Assembly (NCBI RefSeq): GCF_001544535.1
Contig: NZ_FCON02000008.1
Span: 1 to 64,000 of the forward strand
Direction of reading: 5' to 3'
Length of the DNA stretch: 64,000 nucleotides
Origin: Caballeronia choica
GTDB lineage: Bacteria; Pseudomonadota; Gammaproteobacteria; Burkholderiales; Burkholderiaceae
Both the position numbers and the translations under genes were made by a program. The notes beneath the pieces were generated by a model. That model searched no databases. It saw only the letters and a list, made by a program, of their open reading frames with translations, and was not told where the DNA came from. Below are positions 1 through 9,199 of this stretch, piece after piece (position 1 is the first letter of the stretch; each line of letters starts with the position of its first letter).

Positions 1-2
1 TT

Positions 3-635
3 TCGTACATCATGTGTCGCGCGATGAACCGGTCGTTCTTTAACGTGCTGTTGGGCGGCTTCGGCAACGAAGCCGGCGCTGCGGCGGCGGGTGGGGCGAC
101 GGAACAGCGTCCGGTCAAATCCGGTTCCGCCGATGACGCCGCGTTCATGCTCGGCAACGCGGAGAGCGTGGTGATCGTGCCGGGTTACGGTCTTGCAGTC
201 GCCCGCGCGCAGCACGCGCTGAAGGAACTGACCGACAAGCTGGTGGAAAAAGGCATCGACGTGCGCTACGCGATTCACCCGGTCGCCGGGCGGATGCCGG
301 GGCACATGAATGTGCTGCTGGCAGAAGCCGAAGTGCCGTATGAACTCGTCCACGAGATGGAGGACATCAACAGCGAGTTCGGCCAGACCGACGTGGTGCT
401 GGTGCTCGGTGCGAACGACGTGGTGAATCCGGCGGCCAAAACTGATCCGACATCGCCGATCGCCGGGATGCCGATTCTCGAAGCCTATAAAGCGCGCACG
501 ATCATCGTGAACAAGCGGTCGATGGCGGCGGGCTACGCCGGTCTCGACAACGAGTTGTTCTACATGGACAAGACGATGATGGTTTTTGGTGATGCGAAGA
601 AGGTCGTCGAGGACATGATGAAGGCGGTGGATTGA
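3..635 (+). CDS. pntB: NAD(P) transhydrogenase subunit beta, C-terminal part (cut by window edge)
   Basis: This is the 3' end of the membrane transhydrogenase beta subunit, which couples proton movement to hydride transfer between NADH and NADP+. The reading frame is open to the window edge, so the true start lies upstream. The first residues (SYIMCRAMNRSF) are the end of the membrane domain. The rest is the NADP(H)-binding domain III, with the glycine-rich VPGYGLAVARAQ segment, a GRMPGHMNVLLAEA stretch and the LGANDVVNPAA motif. The C-terminus is intact. A strong hairpin follows about 45 bases downstream. Confidence 0.95.
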   Translation, partial: SYIMCRAMNRSFFNVLLGGFGNEAGAAAAGGATEQRPVKSGSADDAAFMLGNAESVVIVPGYGLAVARAQHALKELTDKLVEKGIDVRYAIHPVAGRMPGHMNVLLAEAEVPYELVHEMEDINSEFGQTDVVLVLGANDVVNPAAKTDPTSPIAGMPILEAYKARTIIVNKRSMAAGYAGLDNELFYMDKTMMVFGDAKKVVEDMMKAVD

Positions 636-678
636 CCTTCGCGTCCATGTAACCCACGGTCCAACTACCGGGCCACGA

Positions 679-713
679 CGCCGAGGCCCCGCTACGCGGG
701 GCCTCGGCGTTTC
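679..713 (+). terminator. Intrinsic-type terminator after pntB
   Basis: Perfect 14-bp GC-rich stem (CGCCGAGGCCCCGC at 679-692 pairing with 696-709) with a 3-base loop. The following T run is short (TTTCAGCTT). It sits between pntB and the next gene, so it probably ends the pnt transcript. Confidence 0.7.
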
Positions 714-767
714 AGCTTGAGGCATCGCGCATCGATTCGCGTCACTCGAACGCCCGTCCGCCCCGCG

Positions 768-773
768 TACAAT
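768..773 (+). promoter_or_regulatory. Putative -10 box (TACAAT) for the RlmL-like gene
   Basis: TACAAT matches the sigma70 -10 consensus at 5 of 6 positions and recurs before several genes in this window. No convincing -35 is visible. Transcription would begin near 780. That argues against the in-frame ATG at 772 as the start and for the ATG at 808. Confidence 0.5.
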
Positions 774-807
774 GTCGCCTTCACAGATCCCTCTCAGCAC
801 CGCTCCC

Positions 808-2124
808 ATGGCCCCTCCCCTTTTCGACTGGTTTGTCCCCTGCCCGCGCGGCCTCGAAGCGCCCCTCGCGGCCGAACTCGCCGAAATCGCGCAACGCCAT
901 CTTGGCAGCGGGGCATTCAAGCCCGGCGCGCAAGTCCCCGGCGGCGTGCATTTTCGCGGAGGCTGGGCGGCCGGCATGGCGGCGAACCTGCATTCGCGCA
1001 TCGCGAGCCGGGTCCTGCTGAAGATCGCGCACGGCGCCTACCGCAACGAAACCGACATCTACGAACTCGCCTACCAGCAGCAATGGGAGCAATGGTTCAC
1101 GCCGAACCAGACGATGCGCGTCGACATCACCGCGATCAAATCGCCGCTGCGCAGCCTCGAATTCGCGACGCTGCGCGTGAAGGACGCCGTCTGCGACCGC
1201 CTGCGCGAACTGAGCGGCTCGCGTCCGAGCATCGATACCGCGCAGCCCGACGTGCGCGTCTTCGCGTTCCTGACGATCAACGAATGCACGCTCTACCTCG
1301 ACACGTCGGGCGATCCGCTCTTCAAGCGCGGCTGGCGTCTCGACAAGGGCGCGGCCCCGCTGCGTGAAAACCTTGCAGCGGGCATCCTGCGCCTGACCGG
1401 CTGGACGCCCGGCACGCCGCTCTACGATCCGATGTGCGGCAGCGGCACCTTCCTCGCGGAAGCCGCGCAAGTCGCGCTGAACATCGCGCCGGGCGTCGAG
1501 CGCCGGTTCGGCTTCGAGAAGCTCAAGCAATACGACGTCAACGCGTGGCAGAAGCTGAAAGTCGCCGCTGTCGATGCCAAACGCGCCGCGCGCACGTCGC
1601 GTGCGGATTTGCAGATCTTCGGCAGCGACATCTCCGGTGACATGCTCGACAAGGCGCGCGCCAACCTGGACCGCGCCGGCTTGCCCGACCTGTCGCTGAA
1701 GCAGGTGGATGCCCGCCACATGACGCCGCCCGGCGACACGCCCGGCATCCTGGTCGCGAATCCGCCGTATGGCGAGCGGATCGAAGTGCGCGGACGCGGC
1801 CCCCGCGGCGAAATCCGCGACACCGGCCGCGGCCGTCGCGAGGAAGACGACGAAGCCTTCAGCCGCGCGCAACCCGACCCGACCGATACGGAATTCTTCA
1901 TCTCGTTCGGCAATGCGCTCAAGCAGCGCTTCCCCGGCTGGCGCGCTTACGTGCTGACTTCGGATCGCAAGCTGCCGGGCCTGATGCGCCTGCGCGAATC
2001 GACGAAGACACCGCTTTTCAACGGCGCGCTCGAATGCCGCCTGTTCCGTTTCGACCTGATCGCGGGTAGCGTGCGCAATCGTCCGGCCAACCCGCAAACG
2101 CCAGACTTGCCGCACGAGGATTGA
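808..2124 (+). CDS. THUMP-domain class I SAM-dependent RNA methyltransferase (RlmL-like)
   Basis: Predicted 23S rRNA guanine-N2 methyltransferase of the RlmL (YcbY N-terminal) type, about 438 residues. The N-terminal half is the THUMP RNA-binding region. The C-terminal half is a Rossmann methyltransferase with motif I DPMCGSGTFLAEAA and the catalytic motif IV NPPYGERI, typical of exocyclic-amine methylation. Unlike the E. coli RlmKL fusion, the second methyltransferase is absent. Directly after NPPYGERI is an unusual charged Arg/Gly/Asp/Glu-rich insertion. An ATG at 772 is in frame, but it overlaps the likely -10 box, so 808 (MAPPLFDW) is preferred. Confidence 0.85.
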   Translation: MAPPLFDWFVPCPRGLEAPLAAELAEIAQRHLGSGAFKPGAQVPGGVHFRGGWAAGMAANLHSRIASRVLLKIAHGAYRNETDIYELAYQQQWEQWFTPNQTMRVDITAIKSPLRSLEFATLRVKDAVCDRLRELSGSRPSIDTAQPDVRVFAFLTINECTLYLDTSGDPLFKRGWRLDKGAAPLRENLAAGILRLTGWTPGTPLYDPMCGSGTFLAEAAQVALNIAPGVERRFGFEKLKQYDVNAWQKLKVAAVDAKRAARTSRADLQIFGSDISGDMLDKARANLDRAGLPDLSLKQVDARHMTPPGDTPGILVANPPYGERIEVRGRGPRGEIRDTGRGRREEDDEAFSRAQPDPTDTEFFISFGNALKQRFPGWRAYVLTSDRKLPGLMRLRESTKTPLFNGALECRLFRFDLIAGSVRNRPANPQTPDLPHED

Positions 2125-2156
2125 GGCACGCGAGCACGCCACGGATAGGCGGGCGC

Positions 2157-2162
2157 TACAAT
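2157..2162 (+). promoter_or_regulatory. Putative -10 box (TACAAT) placing the start of transcription at the pepP ATG
   Basis: TACAAT ends exactly six bases before the ATG at 2169, the usual distance from a -10 box to +1. No good -35 is evident. If used, the pepP mRNA would be leaderless. The same arrangement occurs before ruvB. Confidence 0.45.
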
Positions 2163-2168
2163 CGCTGG

Positions 2169-3548
2169 ATGAACTCACAGACCGAATCCGCCGTCGACGT
2201 CTACCGCGCCCGCCGCGCCCGCGTTCTCACCGCGCTCCGGCAATCGGGCGGCGGCGTGGCGATCGTGCCGACCGCGCCGGAAGTCATGCGCAACCGCGAC
2301 GCCGACTATCCGTTTCGCCACGACAGCTACTTCTATTACCTGACCGGTTTCAACGAGCCCGAAGCGACGCTCATCCTCGACGCCGACGCGAAAGACGGCG
2401 AGCCGTCGTCGATACTCTTTTGCCGCGAGAAGAACGCCGAGCGCGAGACGTGGGAAGGCTTCCGCTTCGGTCCAGAAGGCGCCCGCGATGTGTTCGGCTT
2501 CGACGCCGCGTTCCCCATCGACACGCTCGACGAACACATGCCGCGCCTGCTCGCCGATTCGCCCGCGCTGCACTATGCGCTCGGCACATCGGCCACGCTC
2601 GATGAAAAGGTGCGCGGCTGGCTCGCTGCGGTGCGTGCGCAGAACCGCAGCGGCGTGCTGGCGCCATCGAAAGCGCAGGACCTGCTGCCGCTTCTCGACG
2701 AAATGCGCCTCGTCAAGGGCGCGCATGAAATCGCGATCATGCGGCGCGCGGCCTCGATTTCCGCCGAGGCGCACCGGCGCGCGATGCATGCCTGCCGGCC
2801 AGGCATGCGCGAGTACGAACTCGAAGCCGAACTGCTCTACACGTTCCGCCGGCATGGCGCGCAGTCGCCGGCTTACGGGTCGATCGTCGCGACCGGCGCG
2901 AACGCCTGCGTGCTGCACTACCCGGCGGGCAACGCGATCATCCAGGAAGGCGACCTGATCCTGATCGACGCCGCCTGCGAACTCGACGGCTACGCGTCCG
3001 ACATCACTCGCACGTTTCCCGCGAGCGGCCGCTTCACGTCGGCGCAGCGCGAGCTTTACGACATCGTGCTCGCCGCGCAATCGGCGGCGGTAGACGCGAC
3101 GCGTGCGGGCGTGAGCTTCGACGCGCCGCATCAGGCCGCGCTGCGCGTGCTGTCGCAGGGCTTGCTGGATACAGGCATCGTCGACCGAAATAAGTTCGCC
3201 AGCGCCGACGACGTGATCGCCGAGCGCGGCTACGCGCGCTTCTACATGCATCGCACGGGGCACTGGATCGGCATGGACGTGCACGACGCGGGCGACTACC
3301 GCGACCACGACGGCCCGCTCGACGATCAAGGCGCGCGTCCGTGGCGCACGCTGCAGGCAGGCATGGCGCTGACGGTCGAGCCGGGCCTCTACGTGCGCCC
3401 CGCCGACGACGTGCCCGAACGTTACTGGAACATCGGCATCCGCATCGAGGACGACGCGATCGTCACAGCCACCGGCTGCGAACTGATCACGCGCGGCGTG
3501 CCCGTCGACGCGGATGAAATCGAGGCTTTGATGAGCGCGGCCAGGTGA
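2169..3548 (+). CDS. pepP: Xaa-Pro aminopeptidase (aminopeptidase P)
   Basis: Cytosolic dimetal peptidase that removes the N-terminal residue from peptides with proline in position two; 459 residues. An N-terminal aminopeptidase-P domain (about residues 10-140) precedes the pita-bread M24 domain. Metal ligands are visible in IDAACELDGYASDITRTFP (two Asp), the His of MHRTGHWIGMDVHD, the Glu of LTVEPGLYV and the Glu of GIRIEDDA. The start at 2169 is chosen because the frame upstream runs into the end of the previous gene and a -10 box lies just before it. The next gene follows after 7 bases, so they are probably co-transcribed. Confidence 0.95.
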   Translation: MNSQTESAVDVYRARRARVLTALRQSGGGVAIVPTAPEVMRNRDADYPFRHDSYFYYLTGFNEPEATLILDADAKDGEPSSILFCREKNAERETWEGFRFGPEGARDVFGFDAAFPIDTLDEHMPRLLADSPALHYALGTSATLDEKVRGWLAAVRAQNRSGVLAPSKAQDLLPLLDEMRLVKGAHEIAIMRRAASISAEAHRRAMHACRPGMREYELEAELLYTFRRHGAQSPAYGSIVATGANACVLHYPAGNAIIQEGDLILIDAACELDGYASDITRTFPASGRFTSAQRELYDIVLAAQSAAVDATRAGVSFDAPHQAALRVLSQGLLDTGIVDRNKFASADDVIAERGYARFYMHRTGHWIGMDVHDAGDYRDHDGPLDDQGARPWRTLQAGMALTVEPGLYVRPADDVPERYWNIGIRIEDDAIVTATGCELITRGVPVDADEIEALMSAAR

Positions 3549-3555
3549 ATCGAGC

Positions 3556-4722
3556 ATGAGCGAAGCCACCCATTTCGACTTCGATATCGCGATCGTCGGC
3601 GCGGGGCCCGTCGGGCTCGCGCTCGCCGGCTGGCTGATGCGGCGCAGCGCGACGTCGCGCTTGTCCGTCGCGCTGATCGATGCGCGCACGCCCGAGGCGG
3701 CATCGACCGACCCGCGTTCGCTCGCGTTGTCGCACGGCAGCCGCATGATGCTGGAGCCGCTCGGCTTTCCCGCCGACGCCACGCCGATCCGGCACATTCA
3801 CGTCTCGCAGCGCGGCCACTTCGGGCGCACGTTGATCGACCACGACGAGCATGAATTGCCCGCCCTCGGATATGTCGTGCGCTACGGGTCGCTCGTCAGC
3901 GCGCTGGCAAAGGCCGTGCGCGAAACCGACGTCCACTGGTTCACTGAAACGAACGCGCTCGTGCCGATCCAGGATCACGACGGCGTCACGCTGCCGCTCC
4001 AGTCGGCGAGCGGCGAGCGCACGATTCGCGCGCGCGTGCTCGTGAATGCCGAGGGCGGCTTTTACGAGGACACGCGCGAGCACGCTCGCGACTATGGTCA
4101 AACGGCGATCGTCGGCACGGTCAGCGTGTCCGCGCCGCGGCCGAATGTTGCGTGGGAACGCTTCACGCGCGAGGGTCCGATCGCGCTGCTGCCAAGCGGC
4201 GGCGCGCGTCACGCCGACTATTCGCTCGTCTGGTGCTGCACGCCCGAGGAAGCCACCCGTCGCGCGCAACTGTCCGACGAAGCGTTCCTCGCCGAACTCG
4301 GCGTCGCGTTCGGCGAGCGTATGGGCCGCTTCACGCATGTCAAAGGGCGCGCCGCCTTTCCGCTCGGGTTGAACGCGCTGCATGCGCTCGTCGACCGGCG
4401 CACAGTCGCGATCGGCAACGCGGCGCAGACGCTGCATCCGGTCGCGGGCCAGGGGCTGAACCTGGGCCTGCGCGACGCCCACGCGCTGTGCGATGCGCTC
4501 TCGGTCCACGGCCCTTCGACGCTTGCGCTCGCCCAGTTCTCGCAACGCCGCGCGCTGGACCGGCGCCTGACGATCGGTGCGACCGATACGCTCGCGCGCA
4601 TCTTTACCGTCGACTTCCCGCCGCTCGCCGCGCTGCGCGGGCTCGCGCTCACGGCGCTGGAATTCCTGCCGCCGGTGAAGACCGCGCTCGCGCGGCAGAT
4701 GATGTTCGGGCAGCGGCGCTGA
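3556..4722 (+). CDS. UbiH/UbiF/COQ6-family FAD-dependent hydroxylase
   Basis: Flavoprotein monooxygenase of the family that hydroxylates the ubiquinone ring; 388 residues. The N-terminal dinucleotide-binding motif IVGAGPVGLALAGWL and the second FAD motif HPVAGQGLNLGLRDAHAL (about residue 295) are both clear. The middle DG motif, usually ADGxxS, is degenerate here (VNAEGGFYED), so its role as a ring hydroxylase is probable rather than certain. It lies 7 bases after pepP; pepP-ubiH linkage is widespread in proteobacteria. Which ring position it acts on cannot be told from sequence. Confidence 0.85.
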   Translation: MSEATHFDFDIAIVGAGPVGLALAGWLMRRSATSRLSVALIDARTPEAASTDPRSLALSHGSRMMLEPLGFPADATPIRHIHVSQRGHFGRTLIDHDEHELPALGYVVRYGSLVSALAKAVRETDVHWFTETNALVPIQDHDGVTLPLQSASGERTIRARVLVNAEGGFYEDTREHARDYGQTAIVGTVSVSAPRPNVAWERFTREGPIALLPSGGARHADYSLVWCCTPEEATRRAQLSDEAFLAELGVAFGERMGRFTHVKGRAAFPLGLNALHALVDRRTVAIGNAAQTLHPVAGQGLNLGLRDAHALCDALSVHGPSTLALAQFSQRRALDRRLTIGATDTLARIFTVDFPPLAALRGLALTALEFLPPVKTALARQMMFGQRR

Positions 4723-4919
4723 GGCCGCGCGAGGCTCGCCGATCCGCGTCGTCCAGGCCCGACAGCCCGACTTATCCTCTCCAGCCGCCCCGACTTTCAT
4801 AGAAGATTTAACGACTTGCAGACGATTGCACTTAAATTCAGCAAGCTGTTCGCGCTAAAATAAGCGTTTTCCTAACGCATCATTGCATCTGCCGTGTCAC
4901 GCGGATGCCGCCCGCCTTC

Positions 4920-6008
4920 ATGCCCAGCATCGGTTCACACGTCCTCCGCAACAATCTCTTCGTCGCCCCGATGGCAGGCGTCACCGACCGACCGTTCCGG
5001 CAACTGTGCAAGCGCATGGGCGCGGGCTACGCGGTGTCGGAGATGGTCGCGTCGAACGCGCAGTTGTGGAAGAGCGAGAAGACGATGCGCCGCGCGAACC
5101 ATGCCGGCGAAGTCGAGCCGATCTCCGTGCAGATCGCGGGTGCCGATCCGCAAATGCTCGCCGAAGCGGCGCGTCACAACGTCGCGAACGGCGCGCAGAT
5201 CATCGACATCAACATGGGCTGTCCGGCCAAGAAGGTCTGCAATGTTGCGGCCGGTTCCGCGCTGTTGCAGAACGAAGCGCTCGTCGCACGGATCGTCGAG
5301 GCGGTCGTGCAGGCGGTCGGCGTCGGGCCGGATGCGGTGCCCGTCACACTGAAGATCCGCACCGGCTGGAATCGCGAGAACAAGAACGCGCTCAACATCG
5401 CGCGGATCGCGGAGAACGCCGGCATCGCGATGCTCACCGTCCACGGCCGCACGCGCGCCGACCTGTACAAGGGCGACGCGGAATACGAAACCATCGCGGC
5501 CGTGAAAGCGTCGGTGAAAATTCCGGTGGTCGCGAACGGCGACATCGCCACGCCGGAAAAAGCGCGCGACGTGCTCGCCGCCACCGGCGCCGACGCCATC
5601 ATGATCGGCCGCGCGGCGCAGGGCCGCCCGTGGCTCTTTCGCGAGATCGAGCATTTCCTTTCGACCGGCGAGCGCCTGCTGCCGCCGCGCATCGACGAGA
5701 TCCAGCAGGTGATGAACGAACACCTCGAAGATCACTACGCCTTCTACGGGGAATTCACCGGCGTCCGCACTGCGCGCAAGCACATCGGCTGGTACACTCG
5801 CGGCCTTTCTGGCGCCCACACGTTCAGGCACCGCATGAACACGCTGGATACCACACGAGAACAATTGCTCGCCGTCAACGAATTCTTCGCTGCCCAAAAG
5901 GCGTTGTCCGACCGCCTCGTCTACGTGGACGAAGCGGGCCTGACGGACGAAGCCGGGGAAGAAGAATCGTGCGACGGGCAGAACAACACAGACCGACTAG
6001 CCGCATGA
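4920..6008 (+). CDS. dusB: tRNA-dihydrouridine synthase B
   Basis: FMN enzyme that reduces specific uridines in tRNA to dihydrouridine; 362 residues. It shows the family start VAPMAGVTDRPFRQLC, the catalytic cysteine in NMGCPAKKVC (about residue 100), the HGRTRADLY motif and the FMN phosphate-binding GRAAQGRPWLF. The ATG at 4920 (MPSIGSHVLRNN) fits family length better than the ATG at 4905. A hydrophilic C-terminal tail follows the conserved domain. Its stop overlaps the fis start in an ATGA, the classic dusB-fis operon. Confidence 0.95.
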   Translation: MPSIGSHVLRNNLFVAPMAGVTDRPFRQLCKRMGAGYAVSEMVASNAQLWKSEKTMRRANHAGEVEPISVQIAGADPQMLAEAARHNVANGAQIIDINMGCPAKKVCNVAAGSALLQNEALVARIVEAVVQAVGVGPDAVPVTLKIRTGWNRENKNALNIARIAENAGIAMLTVHGRTRADLYKGDAEYETIAAVKASVKIPVVANGDIATPEKARDVLAATGADAIMIGRAAQGRPWLFREIEHFLSTGERLLPPRIDEIQQVMNEHLEDHYAFYGEFTGVRTARKHIGWYTRGLSGAHTFRHRMNTLDTTREQLLAVNEFFAAQKALSDRLVYVDEAGLTDEAGEEESCDGQNNTDRLAA

Positions 6009-6238
6009 GCAGACATAACATCGAACAATGCGTCCGCCAGAGCCTGGACAGCTACTTCCAGGACCTGGACGGATCGAATCCGCACGACGTCTACGACATG
6101 GTGATCTCGTGCGTGGAAAAACCGATGCTCGAAGTGGTGCTCGAGCAGGCGGGCGGCAACCAGTCGCTCGCGGCCGAATATCTCGGCATCAACCGCAACA
6201 CGCTGCGCAAGAAGCTGCAACAGCACGGATTGATTTGA
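6005..6238 (+). CDS. fis: Fis-family nucleoid protein / DNA-binding regulator
   Basis: 77-residue factor-for-inversion-stimulation homologue, a dimeric DNA-bending protein. The C-terminal helix-turn-helix is clear ([22 protein letters not shown]). It is shorter than the 98-residue E. coli protein because the N-terminal beta-hairpin arm, which contacts Hin-type recombinases, is largely missing, as in other betaproteobacteria. The ATG at 6005 overlaps the dusB TGA (ATGA), so translation is probably coupled to dusB. Confidence 0.95.
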   Translation: MSRHNIEQCVRQSLDSYFQDLDGSNPHDVYDMVISCVEKPMLEVVLEQAGGNQSLAAEYLGINRNTLRKKLQQHGLI

Positions 6239-6244
6239 TTCGCG

Positions 6245-6262
6245 GGGCCGTCGCGACGGCCC
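6245..6262. other. Perfect 18-bp palindrome between fis and purH
   Basis: GGGCCGTCG followed directly by its complement CGACGGCCC, six bases after the fis stop. No T run follows, so it is not a standard intrinsic terminator. It may be a pausing or mRNA-stabilising hairpin, or a protein site. Confidence 0.4.
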
Positions 6263-6296
6263 GACCTGTATCCCTACTTCGGTTCCAGCCTTCATC

Positions 6297-7862
6297 ATGA
6301 TCAAGCAAGCGCTCATTTCCGTTTCCGACAAGTCCGGCATCGTCGATTTTGCGAAATCGCTGTCGGACCTCGGCGTCAAGCTCCTGTCGACCGGCGGCAC
6401 GGCGAAACTGCTCGCCGATTCGGGTCTGCCTGTCACGGAAGTCGCCGATTACACCGGCTTCCCGGAAATGCTCGACGGCCGCGTGAAGACGCTGCATCCG
6501 AAGGTGCACGGCGGCATCCTGGCGCGCCGCGATTCGCCGGAACACATGGCCGCGCTGGAACAGCACGGCATCCCGACGATCGACCTGCTCGTCGTGAACC
6601 TGTATCCGTTCGTGCAGACGGTGGCTAAGGAAGAGTGCTCGCTGGAAGACGCGATCGAGAACATCGATATCGGCGGCCCGACGATGCTGCGTTCGGCGGC
6701 GAAGAATCATCGCGACGTCACGGTCGTGGTCGACCCGGCCGACTACGCGCTCGTGCTCGACGAAATGCGCGCGAACGACAACACGATCGCCTACGCGACG
6801 AACTTCAGGCTCGCGACCAAGGTTTTCGCGCACACCGCGCAGTACGACGGCGCGATCACGAACTACCTGACGAGCCTCACCGACGAACTTCGCCACGGCG
6901 ACCGCAACACCTATCCGTCGACGTTCAATCTCGCGTTCGACAAGGTGCAGGACCTGCGCTACGGCGAGAATCCGCATCAGAGCGCGGCGTTCTACCGCGA
7001 CCTGACGACGCCGGCGGGCGCGCTCGCGAACTACAAGCAGTTGCAGGGCAAGGAACTGTCGTACAACAACATCGCCGATTCCGATGCGGCGTGGGAATGC
7101 GTGAAGACCTTCGACACGCCGGCCTGCGTGATCATCAAGCACGCGAACCCATGCGGCGTCGCGCTCGGTGCGAACGCGCACGAAGCGTATGCGAAGGCGT
7201 TCCAGACCGATCCGACGTCGGCGTTCGGCGGCATCATCGCGTTCAATCGCGAAGTCGACGAAACGGCGGCGCAAGCGGTGGCGAAGCAGTTCGTGGAAGT
7301 GCTGATCGCGCCGTCCTTCAGCGATGCCGCGAAGCAGGTGTTCGCCGCGAAGCAGAACGTGCGCTTGCTGCAGATCGCGCTCGGCGACGGGCACAACGCA
7401 TTCGATCTGAAGCGCGTCGGCGGCGGGCTGCTCGTGCAGTCGCTCGATTCGAAGAACGTGCAGCCGCATGAACTGCGCGTGGTGACGAAGCGCCATCCGA
7501 CGCCGAAGGAAATGGACGACCTGATGTTCGCATGGCGCGTCGCGAAATACGTGAAGTCGAATGCGATCGTGTTCTGCGGCGGCGGCATGACGCTCGGCGT
7601 CGGCGCCGGCCAGATGAGCCGCGTGGATTCGGCGCGCATCGCGAGCATCAAGGCGCAGAACGCCGGCCTCACGCTGACGGGCTCGGCGGTGGCGTCGGAT
7701 GCGTTCTTCCCGTTCCGCGACGGGCTCGATGTCGTCGTGAACGCGGGCGCGACTTGTGTGATCCAGCCGGGCGGCTCGATGCGCGACGACGAAGTGGTCG
7801 CCGCCGCCGACGAGCACAACGTCGCGATGATTCTTACCGGAACGCGACACTTCCGGCACTGA
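6297..7862 (+). CDS. purH: Bifunctional AICAR formyltransferase / IMP cyclohydrolase
   Basis: Catalyses the last two steps of IMP synthesis; 521 residues, the normal family length. The N-terminal MGS-like cyclohydrolase domain begins [19 protein letters not shown] and includes STGGTAKLL and [14 protein letters not shown]. The C-terminal transformylase carries the catalytic region [11 protein letters not shown] (about residue 277) and ends with an intact [12 protein letters not shown]-like tail (here [12 protein letters not shown]). It lies 58 bases after fis and 124 bases before ruvC. Confidence 0.97.
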   Translation: MIKQALISVSDKSGIVDFAKSLSDLGVKLLSTGGTAKLLADSGLPVTEVADYTGFPEMLDGRVKTLHPKVHGGILARRDSPEHMAALEQHGIPTIDLLVVNLYPFVQTVAKEECSLEDAIENIDIGGPTMLRSAAKNHRDVTVVVDPADYALVLDEMRANDNTIAYATNFRLATKVFAHTAQYDGAITNYLTSLTDELRHGDRNTYPSTFNLAFDKVQDLRYGENPHQSAAFYRDLTTPAGALANYKQLQGKELSYNNIADSDAAWECVKTFDTPACVIIKHANPCGVALGANAHEAYAKAFQTDPTSAFGGIIAFNREVDETAAQAVAKQFVEVLIAPSFSDAAKQVFAAKQNVRLLQIALGDGHNAFDLKRVGGGLLVQSLDSKNVQPHELRVVTKRHPTPKEMDDLMFAWRVAKYVKSNAIVFCGGGMTLGVGAGQMSRVDSARIASIKAQNAGLTLTGSAVASDAFFPFRDGLDVVVNAGATCVIQPGGSMRDDEVVAAADEHNVAMILTGTRHFRH

Positions 7863-7986
7863 GTGGCGAGTTTCAAGCGTGCGCGGCAATCTCGCGCACG
7901 CGACCATGGAGCCGTGTCCGGTTCCCAGCAGAGACCGCAGTGACCGACATAACAACTCCGACCATCCTTCCGGCGCCCGCCTCTTC

Positions 7987-8529
7987 ATGCGAATCCTCGG
8001 CATAGACCCGGGCCTGCGCGTGACGGGCTTCGGCGTCATCGACAAGACCGGCCACACGCTGACCTACGTGACGAGCGGCATCATCAAGACCGCGGACGCC
8101 GACCTGCCCTCGCGCCTGAACACGATCTTCGAAGGCATCTCCACGCTCGTCAGGCAACACAGCCCCGACCAGTCGGCGATCGAGAAAGTATTTGTCAACG
8201 TCAATCCGCAATCCACACTGCTGCTCGGCCAGGCACGCGGCGCCGCGATCTGCGGACTCGTGGCCAGCGGCGTTCCGGTCGCCGAATACACGGCGCTCCA
8301 GTTGAAGCAGGCGGTCGTCGGGTATGGCCGTGCGACCAAAGAACAAATGCAGCAGATGGTCGTGCGGCTGCTCAATCTCACGGGCGTCCCCAGCACCGAC
8401 GCCGCCGACGCCCTCGGGATGGCGATCTGCCATGCGCACGGCGGCGGCGCGCTGGCGGCGCTCGGCGGCATCGCGCCATCGCTCGCGAAAAAGGGCCTGC
8501 GCGTCCGGCGCGGGCGTCTCGTTGGCTAA
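7987..8529 (+). CDS. ruvC: Holliday junction endodeoxyribonuclease RuvC
   Basis: Resolves Holliday junctions with RuvAB; 180 residues. The RNase H fold has acidic metal ligands in [12 protein letters not shown] (N-terminal Asp), [13 protein letters not shown] (Glu) and the [12 protein letters not shown] segment near the C-terminus. The ATG at 7987 (MRILGIDPG) is the family start; the frame extends upstream to 7879, but those residues have no family counterpart. It is the first gene of ruvCAB, 18 bases before ruvA. Confidence 0.96.
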   Translation: MRILGIDPGLRVTGFGVIDKTGHTLTYVTSGIIKTADADLPSRLNTIFEGISTLVRQHSPDQSAIEKVFVNVNPQSTLLLGQARGAAICGLVASGVPVAEYTALQLKQAVVGYGRATKEQMQQMVVRLLNLTGVPSTDAADALGMAICHAHGGGALAALGGIAPSLAKKGLRVRRGRLVG

Positions 8530-8547
8530 TAACCTGCAAAGCTCACC

Positions 8548-9129
8548 ATGATCGGTCGTATCGCCGGCGTTCTGCTGGAAAAAAATCCGCCGCATCTGCT
8601 CGTCGACTGTAATGGCGTCGGATACGAAATCGCCGTGCCGATGAGCACGTTCTACAACCTGCCGCATACCGGCGAAAAAATCGCGTTGCTCACGCAATTG
8701 ATCGTCCGCGAAGATGCGCATTTGCTCTATGGATTCGGCACGGCGCAGGAACGCACGACGTTCCGGGAATTGCTCAAGATCAGCGGGATCGGTGCCCGGA
8801 TGGCGCTTGCTGTTCTATCCGGTATGAGCGTGCAGGAACTGGCGCAGGCGGTCACCTTGCAGGATGCGGCTCGACTCACGCGCACGCCGGGGATCGGGAA
8901 GAAAACCGCGGAGCGGCTGCTGCTCGAACTCAAGGGCAAGCTGGGTGCGGATCTCGGAGCGGCGGCGGGAGCGGTCGCGGCCTCGGATCATGCGGGCGAT
9001 ATTTTGAACGCGTTGCTGGCGCTCGGTTATTCGGAGAAGGAAGCAGTCGCAGCGGTCAAGAACGTGCCGGCGGGGACCGGGGTTTCGGAAGGTATCAAGC
9101 TCGCGTTGAAGGCATTGTCGAAAAGTTAG
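8548..9129 (+). CDS. ruvA: Holliday junction branch migration protein RuvA
   Basis: Tetrameric junction-binding subunit of the RuvAB branch-migration motor; 193 residues. The N-terminal OB fold starts [20 protein letters not shown]. The central helix-hairpin-helix region contains [19 protein letters not shown] and [17 protein letters not shown]. The C-terminal domain III ([20 protein letters not shown]) binds RuvB. It lies in ruvCAB order; ruvB follows after 70 bases with a possible promoter of its own. Confidence 0.97.
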   Translation: MIGRIAGVLLEKNPPHLLVDCNGVGYEIAVPMSTFYNLPHTGEKIALLTQLIVREDAHLLYGFGTAQERTTFRELLKISGIGARMALAVLSGMSVQELAQAVTLQDAARLTRTPGIGKKTAERLLLELKGKLGADLGAAAGAVAASDHAGDILNALLALGYSEKEAVAAVKNVPAGTGVSEGIKLALKALSKS

Positions 9130-9187
9130 CGATTGACGGTTACAGCCCGTGGCGCCCGGGCCAACGTCCCGAGCAACGGCCTCGCTG

Positions 9188-9193
9188 TACAAT
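9188..9193 (+). promoter_or_regulatory. Putative -10 box (TACAAT) just before the ruvB ATG
   Basis: TACAAT ends six bases before the ATG at 9200, exactly as at pepP, so transcription would start at or next to the initiation codon. A clear -35 at 17 bp is not seen; TTGACG at 9133-9138 is too far away. Confidence 0.45.
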
Positions 9194-9199
9194 CAAAAC

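Noticed and set aside
4801-4870. Promoter for dusB (TTGCAC ... TAAAAT)
   Set aside because: The hexamers are 24 bases apart, too far for sigma70; no better pair was found, so no promoter is listed.
6189-8057. 622-codon open frame on the minus strand
   Set aside because: It runs antisense through purH; composition is Arg/His/Val-rich without any motif, as expected for a GC-rich shadow frame.
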